DNA of 64,000 nt from Candidatus Poribacteria bacterium (GCA_028820655.1 JAPPIK010000020.1:1-64000); one strand, 5' to 3'; positions 45,172-53,027 are shown, counted from the stretch's first letter. The notes: generated by a model from the sequence alone, not told the origin. Numbers and translations: made by a program.

Positions 45172-45693
45172 ATGGACCGCAACTTTAGCGTGAATTTGGC
45201 AGAGCAACCGGAGGGCGGTTATACGCTAACCAGCAATGAACTGCCCGAACTGGTGACCGAGGGAGATTCGGTGGAGGAGGCGATGGAGAATCTGGAGGAC
45301 GCCTACGCCGCCGCGCTTGAACTGTATGAGGATTTGGGGCGTTCCGCCCCTGCTGGCGGGGAGAAGCCCCCCGGAAGACGCCCGCGGTTTGCAGCGTTTC
45401 CGCCCGATTCTCGGGTTGATTCCCATTCGGATGTGCCCGCGGATAACGGTCAGCTCCGGTTTGAGGCGACGTTGTGCGAGTATGAACTGAGACTGCCCGC
45501 GCGGAAGCTGAGGGCGCTGGGGTGTCAGGAACTAGCGAGGCGCGCGCACGGATCGCACCGGATATGGCGAAACCCGCTTACGGGAGGGTCGGCGGTCGTG
45601 CCGGACTACGGGAGCCGGGATTTGAGGGTAGGGACGATTCGAGCGGTGCTGCGGAATTTGGGGGTTGGATGGCGGGAGTTTGTGATGAAGTGA
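45172..45693 (+). CDS. HicB-HicA fusion (antitoxin-toxin in one polypeptide)
   Basis: A 173-residue protein. Residues 1-60 are a HicB domain (MDRNFSVNLAEQPEGGYTLT, SNELPELVTEGDSVEEAMEN, LEDAYAAALELYEDLGR). After a proline-rich linker (PAGGEKPPGRRPRFAAFPPD), residues 105-173 are a HicA domain. These show LRLPARKLRALGCQELARR, then AHGSHRIWRNP with the catalytic His, and VVPDYGSRDLRVGTIRAVLR NLGV. The start at 45172 follows GGACGGAGGAATC. HicA is a double-stranded-RNA-binding-fold mRNA interferase; HicB normally masks it as a separate protein encoded downstream. Here the order is reversed and the two are fused. Its 3' end was duplicated to 47555. Confidence 0.85.
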   Translation: MDRNFSVNLAEQPEGGYTLTSNELPELVTEGDSVEEAMENLEDAYAAALELYEDLGRSAPAGGEKPPGRRPRFAAFPPDSRVDSHSDVPADNGQLRFEATLCEYELRLPARKLRALGCQELARRAHGSHRIWRNPLTGGSAVVPDYGSRDLRVGTIRAVLRNLGVGWREFVMK

Positions 45694-45737
45694 AATGGTA
45701 TAATGGGAGCAGTCGTTAAACAGGGAGATGAATTTTC

Positions 45738-45941
45738 ATGGCGACAAAGAAGGACAAGATTCACAAGGCGTCGCCTGCTATCGACTCAACGGCAGGACGT
45801 ACAGTGGAAGCAGACGGCGAAGAGTGGGATGAATCTCAGGAGTTGCTTAATGATCCTGTCTTTATGGAAAGCCATGAGCGGGCGGAGAATGACAGGGCGA
45901 ATGGTGACTCGAGGAGGTTTGCGGAAATCAGAAGAAAATAG
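45738..45941 (+). CDS. small charged protein (MATKKDK family, copy 1)
   Basis: A 67-residue acidic/basic protein reading MATKKDKIHKASPAIDSTAG, then EEWDESQELLNDPVFMESHE RAEND. The ribosome site AGGGAGATG precedes ATG. Its twin lies at 47662. The WDExxxLLxxP block resembles the C-terminal segment of Phd/YefM-type antitoxins, which suggests a toxin-binding or regulatory peptide. This is weak, and no partner toxin other than the HicA fusion is adjacent. It is 44 bp downstream of the fusion and likely co-transcribed. Confidence 0.65.
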   Translation: MATKKDKIHKASPAIDSTAGRTVEADGEEWDESQELLNDPVFMESHERAENDRANGDSRRFAEIRRK

Positions 45942-46122
45942 TTGGTTCTCCGACCAATCTGGTAATGCGAGCTTAAAAGGAATGCCATACCGCTCTTTGA
46001 GCGATGGTGTCGGTCGTAACTCCTCGGCCAGAAATTTCAAAACGTTTCTAGCCCCTTCCAAGCCACCTCTAGGGAAGCATGAGTTTCTCCACAGACAGCA
46101 CGAACAGATAGAATAATCTACA
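45942..46122. other. unassigned spacer
   Basis: Sequence after the MATKKDK gene. A minus-strand frame here (GGLEGARNVLKFLAEELRPT) looks mildly protein-like but has no start signal. I cannot assign it. Confidence 0.25.
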
Positions 46123-46268
46123 GCAGCGGCCGTCTGAAGGTCAATTTCGCGCCGAGCGGTCAAACGGGATTTAAGGTTTATGGTGGAGTTTTTGACGGAT
46201 GGGGGCCGGATTTTCACACCGTGGTAGGTGTTGATACCCTAAGAGGCGGGAGCGACCTCGGCAATTAA
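46123..46268 (+). pseudogene. possible C-terminal fragment of an exported beta-rich protein
   Basis: The frame reads SSGRLKVNFAPSGQTGFKVY then GGVFDGWGPDFHTVVGVDTL and RGGSDLGN before TAA. The alternation of polar and hydrophobic residues suggests beta structure. There is no start or ribosome site; earlier codons give no recognisable domain. It is reported as a fragment only. Confidence 0.25.
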
Positions 46269-46367
46269 AGCGTTTCGGCTCTGGATGAGAAGCGGTGATA
46301 CGCGCAGAAGTTAGTCGGATGTTTTATTGAAAGTTCGGAAGATCGCGCGTAAATCGTCCCTTGTCAC

Positions 46368-46667
46368 TCATTGTTTGAGATTGTGAATGGCATAGTTACT
46401 GATGTGTTCATCCAACTTCTGTTCAACTTCTGTTAGATGATTCGCCAGATTTGCGTGATCCGATTTCATTTGTTCGCGCAAATCGTCTATACGCTTGTCG
46501 AAGCGTGTGCCAAGATCGTCTATGCGCTTGTCGAAGCGTGTGCCAAGATCATCTATACGCTTGTCGAAACGTGTGCCAAGATCGTCGATACGCTTGCTGA
46601 GAATTGTGTTAAAAGCCACCATGACCGCAATAATAACGGCCGGGGGCAGCCAGGTTTCGATAGACAT
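46368..46667 (-). CDS. single-TM coiled-coil protein with four RIDDL repeats
   Basis: A 99-residue protein. The start at 46667 follows GCGGAGGACG. The TM helix is LPPAVIIAVMVAFNTIL. The coiled coil then repeats 'SKRIDDLGTRFD', 'KRIDDLGTRFD', 'KRIDDLGTRFD', 'KRIDDLREQM', an 11-residue (33-bp) period. It ends HANLANHLTEVEQKLDEHIS NYAIH. The paralogue at 47088 has the same ends but two fewer repeats, and the 20847 protein is a more distant relative. It is probably an oligomeric rod on the inner membrane. Confidence 0.75.
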   Translation of the reverse strand: MSIETWLPPAVIIAVMVAFNTILSKRIDDLGTRFDKRIDDLGTRFDKRIDDLGTRFDKRIDDLREQMKSDHANLANHLTEVEQKLDEHISNYAIHNLKQ

Positions 46668-46875
46668 TCTTCGTCCTCCGCGTCCGGTGGTAGTTTGGAC
46701 ATTTGCGGCAACTTGCATCAACGCTATTATAGTCTTCTATGAAAAGGAATGCAAGTGTTTGTGGAGGATCGGTGGACTTGCTGTGGGGCGGAAGAATCGG
46801 GTAGTTGAAGGAATGGCAATTCGGATCGTATGTCGCGGCAGTTCGTTCTAGTCGCCGCATTGAAGGAAAGAAGCA

Positions 46876-46929
46876 ATGACTGAGGAAAGGAAACGCGAAC
46901 TGAGGCGGTTGCTTTCCATTTTGGATTAG
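46876..46929 (+). pseudogene. 5' fragment of the 49080 HEPN-type gene (copy a)
   Basis: It reads MTEERKRELRRLLSILD then TAG. The first 13 residues match MTEERKQELRQLL of the 485-residue protein at 49080, with a GGAAAG-type site before ATG. The rest of the gene is missing. It follows the coiled-coil gene's upstream region in the same way as the second fragment at 47475. Confidence 0.6.
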
Positions 46930-47087
46930 ACCTACTCTTCGCGTATCACGCACGCGCACATAATTGAGGATTCTGTACTACATTCATGCGCAGTTGGCTC
47001 CATTCATTCATAACGACAAGACTACCGTTGCCAGCTATTTCACTGAAAGCACCGCTACCGAAAGTCCCCGTGCGTATCCCATGTCAC

Positions 47088-47321
47088 TCATTGTTTGAGA
47101 TTATGAATGGCATAGTTACTGATGTGTTCATCCAACTTCTGTTCGACTTTTGTTAGATGATTCGCCAGATTTGCGTGATCTGTTTTCATTTGTTCGCGCA
47201 GATCGTCTATACGCTTGTCGAAACGTGTGCCAAGATCGTCGATACGCTTGCTGAGAATTGTGTTAAAAGCCACCATGACCGCAATAATAACGGCTGGGGG
47301 CAGCCAGGTTTCGATAGACAT
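47088..47321 (-). CDS. single-TM coiled-coil protein with two RIDDL repeats
   Basis: A 77-residue protein, otherwise nearly identical to the 46368 protein: the same TM helix (MSIETWLPPAVIIAVMVAFN), two 'KRIDDL' repeats in place of four, and the same HISNYAIHNLKQ end. The ribosome site GGAGGAAG precedes ATG. The length difference is exactly two 33-bp units. The duplication extends about 200 bp upstream of each gene. Confidence 0.75.
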   Translation of the reverse strand: MSIETWLPPAVIIAVMVAFNTILSKRIDDLGTRFDKRIDDLREQMKTDHANLANHLTKVEQKLDEHISNYAIHNLKQ

Positions 47322-47474
47322 TTTTCTTCCTCCGAGTCCGATGGTAGTCTAGACATTTGCGGCAACTTGCAGCAACGCTATTATATTCTTCTATGAAAAG
47401 GAATGCAAGTGTTTGTGGAGGAACAGGGGGCTTGCTGTGGGGCGGAAGAATCGGGTAGTTGAAGGAATGGAAAG

Positions 47475-47617
47475 ATGACTGAGGAAAGAAAGCGGGAGCT
47501 TAGGCGGTTGCTTGAGGAAGCAAGGGGGAGTTTGGAGGTATGCCAAGAGTATGGGGGACGATTCGGGCGGTGCTGTGGAAATTGGGGGTTGGCTGGAGGC
47601 AGTTTTTGAGGGGATGA
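47475..47617 (+). pseudogene. chimera: HEPN-gene 5' end joined to hicA 3' end
   Basis: Positions 47475-47545 read MTEERKRELRRLLEEARGSL EV, matching the first 22 residues of the 49080 protein. At 47555-47617, in another frame, the sequence reads GTIRAVLWKLGVGWRQFLRG and a stop, matching the HicA end (GTIRAVLRNLGVGWREFVMK) at 45630-45693. The join falls near 47545. Neither part is a complete gene. Confidence 0.7.
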
Positions 47618-47661
47618 TATGGAATAAACGGGGCAGTCGTTCAAAAAGGAGATGGATTTTC

Positions 47662-47865
47662 ATGGCGACAAAGAAGGACAAGCTTCACAAGGCGCCGACC
47701 GCTATCGACTCGATGGCAGGACGCAGAGGAGAGACAGACATCGAGGAGTGGGATGAAACGCAAGAGTTGCTTAATGATCCCGTCTTTATGGAAAGCCATG
47801 CGCGGGCGGAGAAGGACAGGGCAGATGGAATTTCAAGGAAGTTTGCGGTAATCAGAAGGATTTAG
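47662..47865 (+). CDS. small charged protein (MATKKDK family, copy 2)
   Basis: A 67-residue twin of the 45738 protein (MATKKDKLHKAPTAIDSMAG; EEWDETQELLNDPVFMESHA RAEKD). The start at 47662 follows AAGGAGATGG; the ORF-track extension to 47512 crosses the chimeric junction and is not used. Most substitutions are conservative, and codon structure is intact, which argues that the gene is maintained. Both copies sit directly after a hicA 3' end. Confidence 0.65.
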   Translation: MATKKDKLHKAPTAIDSMAGRRGETDIEEWDETQELLNDPVFMESHARAEKDRADGISRKFAVIRRI

Positions 47866-47964
47866 TTGTTTCTTCGACCAATCTCAGACACACCAGAGGA
47901 TGTAGCGGAGTCGTTGTATGGGATTAAGACAACGGAAAACCTAGCACGAAAAAATGGGCAATAA
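47866..47964 (+). CDS. possible small protein with SDTPEDVAESL motif
   Basis: A 32-codon frame directly abutting the previous stop: LFLRPISDTPEDVAESLYGI KTTENLARKNGQ. The D-T-P-E-(N/D)-V-A core and preceding RP match the small protein at 21140. The TTG start is weak. It may be the detached 3' end of a former fusion of the two motifs. Confidence 0.4.
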   Translation: MFLRPISDTPEDVAESLYGIKTTENLARKNGQ

Positions 47965-47990
47965 AAAAGCCGAGCACAAATGGTCTCGGC
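47963..47990 (-). terminator. intrinsic terminator for the 48018 gene
   Basis: On the minus strand GCCGAG and CTCGGC arms enclose a 10-nt loop followed by TTTTTT, 28 bp after the stop of the 48018 gene. Confidence 0.8.
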
Positions 47991-48017
47991 AGTAAATATC
48001 AGATGGTGTCAGCTAAC

Positions 48018-48302
48018 TTACTCCTGATGATCTATTTGTTTCCTTTTATAATATTTCTTGAATAACTCTTCAGTTTCTGGCATGTCAACCCCGGCAATAA
48101 CTTGTGACATGTCATTGCCAATAGCTAACCAGTCAGATTTGAGGGCATCATAATCAGACCATTCATTGTCTGCGTTAACAAAGTCGTTACGTTGACTTAA
48201 ACTTTGAGTGCCAAACAGATCGACCACACTACCAATTCCCATTATTATATTTCGTAATGAATTGGTATACTTCATGCCATCGTATACTACAGGTAATGTC
48301 AT
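48018..48302 (-). CDS. hypothetical small protein in AT-rich DNA
   Basis: A 94-residue protein (MTLPVVYDGMKYTNSLRNII; SDYDALKSDWLAIGNDMSQV). It has the clean terminator at 47963 and an AAGG-type site before ATG. The local base composition is clearly more AT-rich than the flanking repeats and WD40 genes, which suggests foreign origin. Residues 50-70 are amphipathic. Such proteins often occur in mobile DNA, but I do not recognise the family. Confidence 0.6.
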   Translation of the reverse strand: MTLPVVYDGMKYTNSLRNIIMGIGSVVDLFGTQSLSQRNDFVNADNEWSDYDALKSDWLAIGNDMSQVIAGVDMPETEELFKKYYKRKQIDHQE

Positions 48303-48503
48303 GGCCTTATCCTTTCATATGCAAGGGGTAAATATCTATTCACGTTTAAATTAAACTTTCTAGTCAATAACGCAGGTATACTTCCCCTTAAACAAAAGAA
48401 CATCACATAAAGATGCATTTTTCGCCAACAACAATTATATCTTTACCGAAAAACGGTGTCAACTAGATATTCGCTGAATTGAAAATAGTGTAATTGCGCT
48501 TAT

Positions 48504-48995
48504 TTGTCGAGTGCCAACTTCATTTTCTTCGACACTGCGCTAGTGGCTATAATCCCCTTTTCAAGACCGGAAAAATCGGGATGCATAGCCGTATTTCGTT
48601 ACGCACTCGAATATGCCCAATCTCATTTTGCTAACTATGATGGTTTGGTTAGTAACACTTCTTTGCAAGTATCCGAGGCGGCACCAAAGTCGCAAGCTGG
48701 GTTGCAGGCTGTGGATCATCTTGTTTGGGTGTTGCAGAGGCTCTTTGAGCGCAGCGAAGAGCGGTTTGTGGGCTATCTATGGCGCGCCTTTCGGTTGGTA
48801 CAGGACATTGACGATAGGCGGGAAACAGGGCAGGGCGTGTATTATACACAAAAAAAGCCGCTTAACGCGGCGGCTTTAAAGTGGCGAGGAGAAATAGAGA
48901 GCCAGGGATATAGCATTGCGCGAACCGCAGCCCGGCAATCACACGGCGTGGAGCCGAATTTTGTCCCTAGTAACAGCCATATTGTAGTCGTTTAG
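48504..48995 (+). pseudogene. DUF3800-like protein fragment
   Basis: Residues 30-115 match the C-terminal end of DUF3800 proteins: KSQAGLQAVDHLVWVLQRLF, ERSEERFVGYLWRAFRLVQD and IDDRRETGQGVYYTQKKPL. In the family this follows an RNase H-like N-terminal domain of more than 120 residues with an early acidic site; that part is missing here. The first residues (SSANFIFFDTALVAIIPF) do not fit the family. The codons after KKPL run through a hairpin (AAAGCCGC...GCGGCTTT at about 48852), so the natural gene ends earlier. Confidence 0.6.
48850..48877 (-). terminator. hairpin with T-run on the minus strand
   Basis: AAAGCCGC and GCGGCTTT flank a short loop. On the minus strand it is followed by TTTTTTT. 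On the plus strand the T-run is short. It is probably a bidirectional terminator after the DUF3800-like fragment. Confidence 0.5.
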
Positions 48996-49079
48996 AGTTT
49001 GAATGTCAAGCAAATGTTACGCATGGCGGTATGTCATTGTTGCAATCCTTCCGAACAGCCGGATTGAAGGAAAAAAGAG

Positions 49080-50537
49080 ATGACTGAGGAACGGAAGCAG
49101 GAACTGAGGCAGTTGCTTGAGGAAGCGATTGGGAGTTTGGAAATACGCTATGGCTATGGCGGGCTATTGTCTCTCCCTAGAGAGGTATATCAGAAGTATT
49201 TAGAGGAACGTTGGAGATACTTTGGGGTAGACTTTTTATCTTTTGCGTTTTTAATCCGTCTTGAACCTGACATTACAGATGAATCCTCAAAATCTATTCT
49301 TCTTAACTTTATAAGGGAGGAGTTAGCTCAGTTTGTTGATAATCATTCTTTGAAGGACACTATTCCAACCGCTAGCTATTTTATAAAGAGTTACCCTAAA
49401 GGAAAGTTAAAGCTGCATAACCGGCAGTTTCATCGTCTCCCTCTGAACCTCGTTTTAGAGCGTCTTCTGCAAATCACGATTGTCCGTGGAGCAGAGGAGG
49501 CAGTAGCGGTTTTTGACAGATGCAGTCGCGTCGAAGGTACACTGGGTTTCTACCAAGATGTGAATTTACTAGAGGGGATAAAGCTCGACAAGGAAGTTCA
49601 AGTCTTCCCAGGAGTGCGGCTTGTTCCGTTACCTTCTTCAGAAGTGTCGGCTGAAGTCACGCTATATTTACCAGGTTTTCCTCAAAATGCCATTTCTGAT
49701 TTAAGGCCTTATTTTTTCGGAAAAACTTTACTTGTGATTGACTGTCCCGCACTCTCCATATTCCACGAGCCCGCTCCAAAGCCAATGTTTCCGCAAGGAC
49801 ATCCATTAGAGGACGTTCCATTTAAAATTGCGAAAAATAACCTGAAGTTTAGGAATTCCAATGAACTGGTTTCGGTTAAACAAGATATTTGCCAGGTCCT
49901 ATCTTTAGTGTGTAATTCACCAGTTCATGTTACGCATGGCGGATGGTTTTTAGATGAAGAGAAATCCTTCAATCCTCATCATGAAACTATCAGTATGTTC
50001 CGGCCTCCCACTCCTATAGGGAACTTCGGATTTGGCGGTTGCAGTGAAGCGAACGAAGATCACATAGTAAACGCCAGATATCTATATTCGAAATTAGTTA
50101 AGCTAAAACCAGGCGATAGGGAAAAACTACAGATCGGCATTGGTCGTTGGATGAAGTCAAAAGCTATTGGAGGTTATGTTGATAAGGTGATTGATTTGGG
50201 TATAGCTTTTGAGGCCCTTTATTTACCTGGGATAAAGGACGAATTAACCTTTAGATTAGGGGTTCGCGCGGCCTGGTACTTGGGAAAGGACAAAGAGGAT
50301 CGCGAGAACTTGCTTACAAAGTTTGGAGACATTTATAAATGCCGTTCCAATGCTGTCCATAACGGGCAAGTTGACGAAAAGGTTAAATTTGGAGGAGAAA
50401 AGATTGGTAGGTCAGAGTTTATTCACCAGGCTCAAGATTTATGTGGGAAATCCATCGTGAAGATTCTTGAAGATGGGGGATTTCCTGATTGGGACGATTT
50501 GATTTTGGGTAGCGTGGTGGAGAATGCAGAAAACTAA
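49080..50537 (+). CDS. ApeA-like HEPN-domain protein (putative RNase)
   Basis: A 485-residue protein. The C-terminal third contains YVDKVIDLGIAFEALYLPG, LTFRLGVRAAWYLGKDKED and FGDIYKCRSNAVHNGQ. The R-x4-H motif (Arg about 422, His about 427) inside an all-helical segment is the hallmark of HEPN nucleases, and the block order fits ApeA-like HEPN proteins. The N-terminal 300 residues lack a known fold; they may sense a trigger. HEPN proteins of this type often act in abortive phage defence by cutting RNA. No NTase partner is adjacent. Two 5' fragments of the same gene lie at 46876 and 47475, so this region has been copied repeatedly. Confidence 0.78.
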   Translation: MTEERKQELRQLLEEAIGSLEIRYGYGGLLSLPREVYQKYLEERWRYFGVDFLSFAFLIRLEPDITDESSKSILLNFIREELAQFVDNHSLKDTIPTASYFIKSYPKGKLKLHNRQFHRLPLNLVLERLLQITIVRGAEEAVAVFDRCSRVEGTLGFYQDVNLLEGIKLDKEVQVFPGVRLVPLPSSEVSAEVTLYLPGFPQNAISDLRPYFFGKTLLVIDCPALSIFHEPAPKPMFPQGHPLEDVPFKIAKNNLKFRNSNELVSVKQDICQVLSLVCNSPVHVTHGGWFLDEEKSFNPHHETISMFRPPTPIGNFGFGGCSEANEDHIVNARYLYSKLVKLKPGDREKLQIGIGRWMKSKAIGGYVDKVIDLGIAFEALYLPGIKDELTFRLGVRAAWYLGKDKEDRENLLTKFGDIYKCRSNAVHNGQVDEKVKFGGEKIGRSEFIHQAQDLCGKSIVKILEDGGFPDWDDLILGSVVENAEN

Positions 50538-50887
50538 ATTATCGGGTTGGGATTATGTAGCGTGGGAAATGTTCGATCGGTCGGAATATGTGGAAACAGG
50601 TCAGGATTAAAGGTTGGTGAAATGTCTGCCGCTCGATCAACCTCACCCTATAGCTCACATTGCGCTCCGCTGGAGCGCGATAATTGGACGTAGCATGATT
50701 CTACTGACATTTCACTCCTCTGGAGTGGGGAGTCGCGACCTGGAGCAAATCTCTATCGTCCTCGTTATTCACTCAGTTGATGTCCTACGGGTGCTAGTTG
50801 ATCGTGTCCTGAAGTAAAGAAGTCCAAAAGGCTGGTGCGCATTGCACACCCTACATGCTTCAAATACGCAACGAAAGGAGTTAAACC
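50538..50887. repeat. D composite with 35-bp and B units
   Basis: 'gcgctccgctggagcgcga' and 'cactcctctggagtgggg' with 'gtcgcgacc' form a D composite at about 50663-50745. It is followed by a 35-bp-type unit (atctctatcgtcctcgttat) and a B unit (ggctggtgcgcattgcacac) at about 50829-50855. Confidence 0.65.
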
Positions 50888-51304
50888 ATGATTGAGCGTA
50901 AAGCGGCGATGCTTCGGATAGTCACATGTGCAGTTGGGGGAGCGGTTTTTCTTCTGCTGTTGGTACAACTCTTCCCGTTCGGCTTGATTCATCCTGATGA
51001 CGGTGCGTACGCGGAAAGTGCGCCTGTCCTTTTCATTTTTGGCGTGGGCGCATTCCTCGGGTTGCTGCCGGGAATTGCGTGGGCGATCGACCAGAAGTCG
51101 GCGCGGCGGCGGTTTCTGCTATGGTCGATCTCGGGCATCGTGGTTGGCGTCATCTTGGCGGCGGTTACGGGCCGCTTTCTACTGATGTTTGCGTTCTGGC
51201 TATCGGGGGTGTATGTCGGCGTCGTCTCGGCGTTGAAGCGGCTGGGGATGTATAAGGTCCAGGAAGACAATCAAGCGGCTGAGGGGAATGAATTGAGTGA
51301 ATAA
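50888..51304 (+). CDS. four-TM membrane protein (copy 1)
   Basis: A 138-residue membrane protein with hydrophobic segments RIVTCAVGGAVFLLLLVQLF, VLFIFGVGAFLGLLPGIAWA, LLWSISGIVVGVILAAVTG and FWLSGVYVGVVSALKRLG. A basic loop DQKSARRRF lies between TM2 and TM3. The ribosome site is AAAGGAGTTAAACC. It is paralogous to the gene at 51497, with which it shares the GLLPGIAWAIDQKSARRRFL block. Small polytopic protein of unknown role. Confidence 0.75.
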   Translation: MIERKAAMLRIVTCAVGGAVFLLLLVQLFPFGLIHPDDGAYAESAPVLFIFGVGAFLGLLPGIAWAIDQKSARRRFLLWSISGIVVGVILAAVTGRFLLMFAFWLSGVYVGVVSALKRLGMYKVQEDNQAAEGNELSE

Positions 51305-51496
51305 AAGGCTGGTGGGCAGGGGATCTCTATCGCGCTCGCTATCCACTCGCTTGATTCCACCCTACAGGTTGTATCGCACCCTGGTGCAAAAACGAGGCAA
51401 AAATGCTGGTGCGCATAGGATCTCTATCGCGCTCACTATTCATTCGCTTGATTGCACCCTACATCTTTCAAACGCGCAAACGGAAGGGGTTGAACG
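51300..51496. repeat. two B hairpins each carrying a 35-bp unit
   Basis: Twice the pattern 'ggctggtg(g/c)gca' + 35-bp unit (ggatctctatcgcgct...cgcttgat) + 't(g/c)caccctaca' occurs, at about 51306-51367 and 51402-51464. Uninterrupted B units elsewhere have only 2-3 bases in this position. Confidence 0.8.
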
Positions 51497-51937
51497 ATGG
51501 TAAATCATAGAACGGCGCTGATTCGGATCGTCACGTGTATGATCGGGGGAATCGTCTTTATTCTTGTGCTTCGTAGCTTTATCCCGCTTGAAGCCGGGCC
51601 TTATGCAATCATATGGAGAGACGATGCACCTGTATGGGATCCCAATCCCCATCACGAAGCCCTTGGCTTCTCGGTTCGACCGTTCTGGGGAATCATTGGG
51701 GTCGGCGCGCTTCTCGGTTTGCTGCCCGGAATCGCGTGGGCCATCGACCAGAAGTCGGCGCGGCGGCGTTTTCTCGTGTGGTCAATAATGGGCGTGGTGA
51801 TCGGGTTTATCTTGTCGATGGCGAGCTACCGGGCCGAACCGATGATTGTGTTTTCGATTGCCGGGGTGTATGTCGGAGCCGTCACGGCGTTGAACCGGCT
51901 TGGAGTGTTTGAGGCTAAGGATCGGCGGAGTGAGTAG
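51497..51937 (+). CDS. four-TM membrane protein (copy 2)
   Basis: A 146-residue paralogue of the 50888 protein (RIVTCMIGGIVFILVLRSFI; GLLPGIAWAIDQKSARRRFL; VIGFILSMASYRAEPMIVFS), with a longer first external loop containing DAPVWDPNPHHEALGF. The ribosome site AAGGGG precedes ATG. The two genes and the repeat block between them look like a tandem duplication with later divergence. Confidence 0.75.
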   Translation: MVNHRTALIRIVTCMIGGIVFILVLRSFIPLEAGPYAIIWRDDAPVWDPNPHHEALGFSVRPFWGIIGVGALLGLLPGIAWAIDQKSARRRFLVWSIMGVVIGFILSMASYRAEPMIVFSIAGVYVGAVTALNRLGVFEAKDRRSE

Positions 51938-52168
51938 GAAGCCATTTTCGTGGTTGGGTGGCTTGATGGGCGCGACCTGGAGGGGAACTCCTACTAGGTT
52001 GAGTCGGTTGATGGCTCCGTCGGGTGGGGCGGAGCAAGATGCTCCGCCTACGGATTGTGTGGGGGCGCGGCCGGGAGGTAGCACATACACGGGCGAGGCG
52101 GTTGATGACTTCGCCAAAGGCTGGTGGGCAGTGCCCACCCTACAAGAATAAAATGGAGGTGTTGGCAG
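51938..52168. repeat. hairpin repeats (A-like, GGCGGAGC type, B)
   Basis: GGCGGAGCAAGATGCTCCGC followed by CTACG at about 52030 is a clean hairpin with the shared CCTAC end. A complete, uninterrupted B unit (ggctggtgggcagtgcccac) lies at about 52121-52143 and serves as the reference form for the interrupted copies. Confidence 0.7.
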
Positions 52169-52561
52169 ATGAAACGCACAGTTGTGAGATTGACGCTTAT
52201 ACTGGTCGGGGTGATCATCGCGGCGAGCGGTAACCTGCTAAATCACGCGGATGTTGGCGGGCGAGAGGTAACAGTACTCGATGAGATTCATTGCCGCAAG
52301 ATAGTGATTGAGTGGGGTGACCCGGAAGAAGCGAACATCGTGCTTGAGGTCAAAGACGGCGTGCCTTCCATTGATATCAACGGCAGTTACGGAGCCTCAT
52401 TCAGTGTGAAGGCGGGCGAAAGCGCCGAGATGGTCATGCAGCACAACGATCTGGACACGGGGACAACGACAAGCGAATTGCGGCTCACAGCCGGTAAATA
52501 CAGCACGGGTATCACCCATTTTGTCGAGCAGAACGAGAGCGATCAACCGAACGAGCCGTAA
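52169..52561 (+). CDS. single-TM anchored beta-domain protein (copy 1)
   Basis: A 130-residue protein. The start at 52169 follows ATGGAGGTG. A TM helix (VVRLTLILVGVIIAASGNLL) leads into NHADVGGREVTVLDEIHCRK IVI and a beta-rich domain (LEVKDGVPSIDINGSYGASF). The 'ADVGxxxVTxLDEIxCRxIxI' block is shared with the gene at 52662. The fragment at 4818 may be the glycine-rich extension found in longer relatives. Probably surface- or periplasm-facing; function unknown. Confidence 0.7.
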   Translation: MKRTVVRLTLILVGVIIAASGNLLNHADVGGREVTVLDEIHCRKIVIEWGDPEEANIVLEVKDGVPSIDINGSYGASFSVKAGESAEMVMQHNDLDTGTTTSELRLTAGKYSTGITHFVEQNESDQPNEP

Positions 52562-52661
52562 GGGCTAAATAGAGCCGTGAATTACGAGCGGAATCTCCCG
52601 ATTCGGTAGAGATCCGCCAAAAACTTGCCTTAAAACGAAACGCACAGAAAGGGCTTCACTC

Positions 52662-53027
52662 ATGAAGCGTCTGCTCGAAGGGTTAACATTTATTCTCATC
52701 GGTGTGGTCATAGCCGGCGGCGGAAACATGCTGAACTATGCGGATGTCGGCGCTCAAAAGGTGACAACACTCGACGAAATTCAATGCCGACAGATCATCG
52801 TCTACGAAGATATGATGTCGAAAAGCGTTTGGCTGGAGGTCAACAACGACACGCCGCACATTACCGTCTCGAATGCTACGGAACGCGTCTCATTCAGCGT
52901 GTTCGCGTTAAGCAGAACCAACCTGCAGTTGAAGTACGAGCACTCGAACACGGGAATGAAAAGAAACGAGATTCTACTCAAGTCCGGAAAAAACCACATA
53001 AGCGTCACGCAATCCATACCCGAATAA
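52662..53027 (+). CDS. single-TM anchored beta-domain protein (copy 2)
   Basis: A 121-residue paralogue of 52169 with TM helix EGLTFILIGVVIAGGGNMLN and YADVGAQKVTTLDEIQCRQI IVYED, then a beta domain (VWLEVNNDTPHITVSNATER). The ribosome site is AGAAAGGGC. It lies 50 bp before the binding-protein gene at 53078, and the two could be co-transcribed. The long ORF-track frame that overlaps it (52784 start) belongs to the next gene and is not real in this region. Confidence 0.7.
   Translation: MKRLLEGLTFILIGVVIAGGGNMLNYADVGAQKVTTLDEIQCRQIIVYEDMMSKSVWLEVNNDTPHITVSNATERVSFSVFALSRTNLQLKYEHSNTGMKRNEILLKSGKNHISVTQSIPE

Noticed and set aside
48852-48995. C-terminal codons of the DUF3800-like frame as real protein
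   Set aside because: They pass through a terminator-type hairpin and do not match the family.
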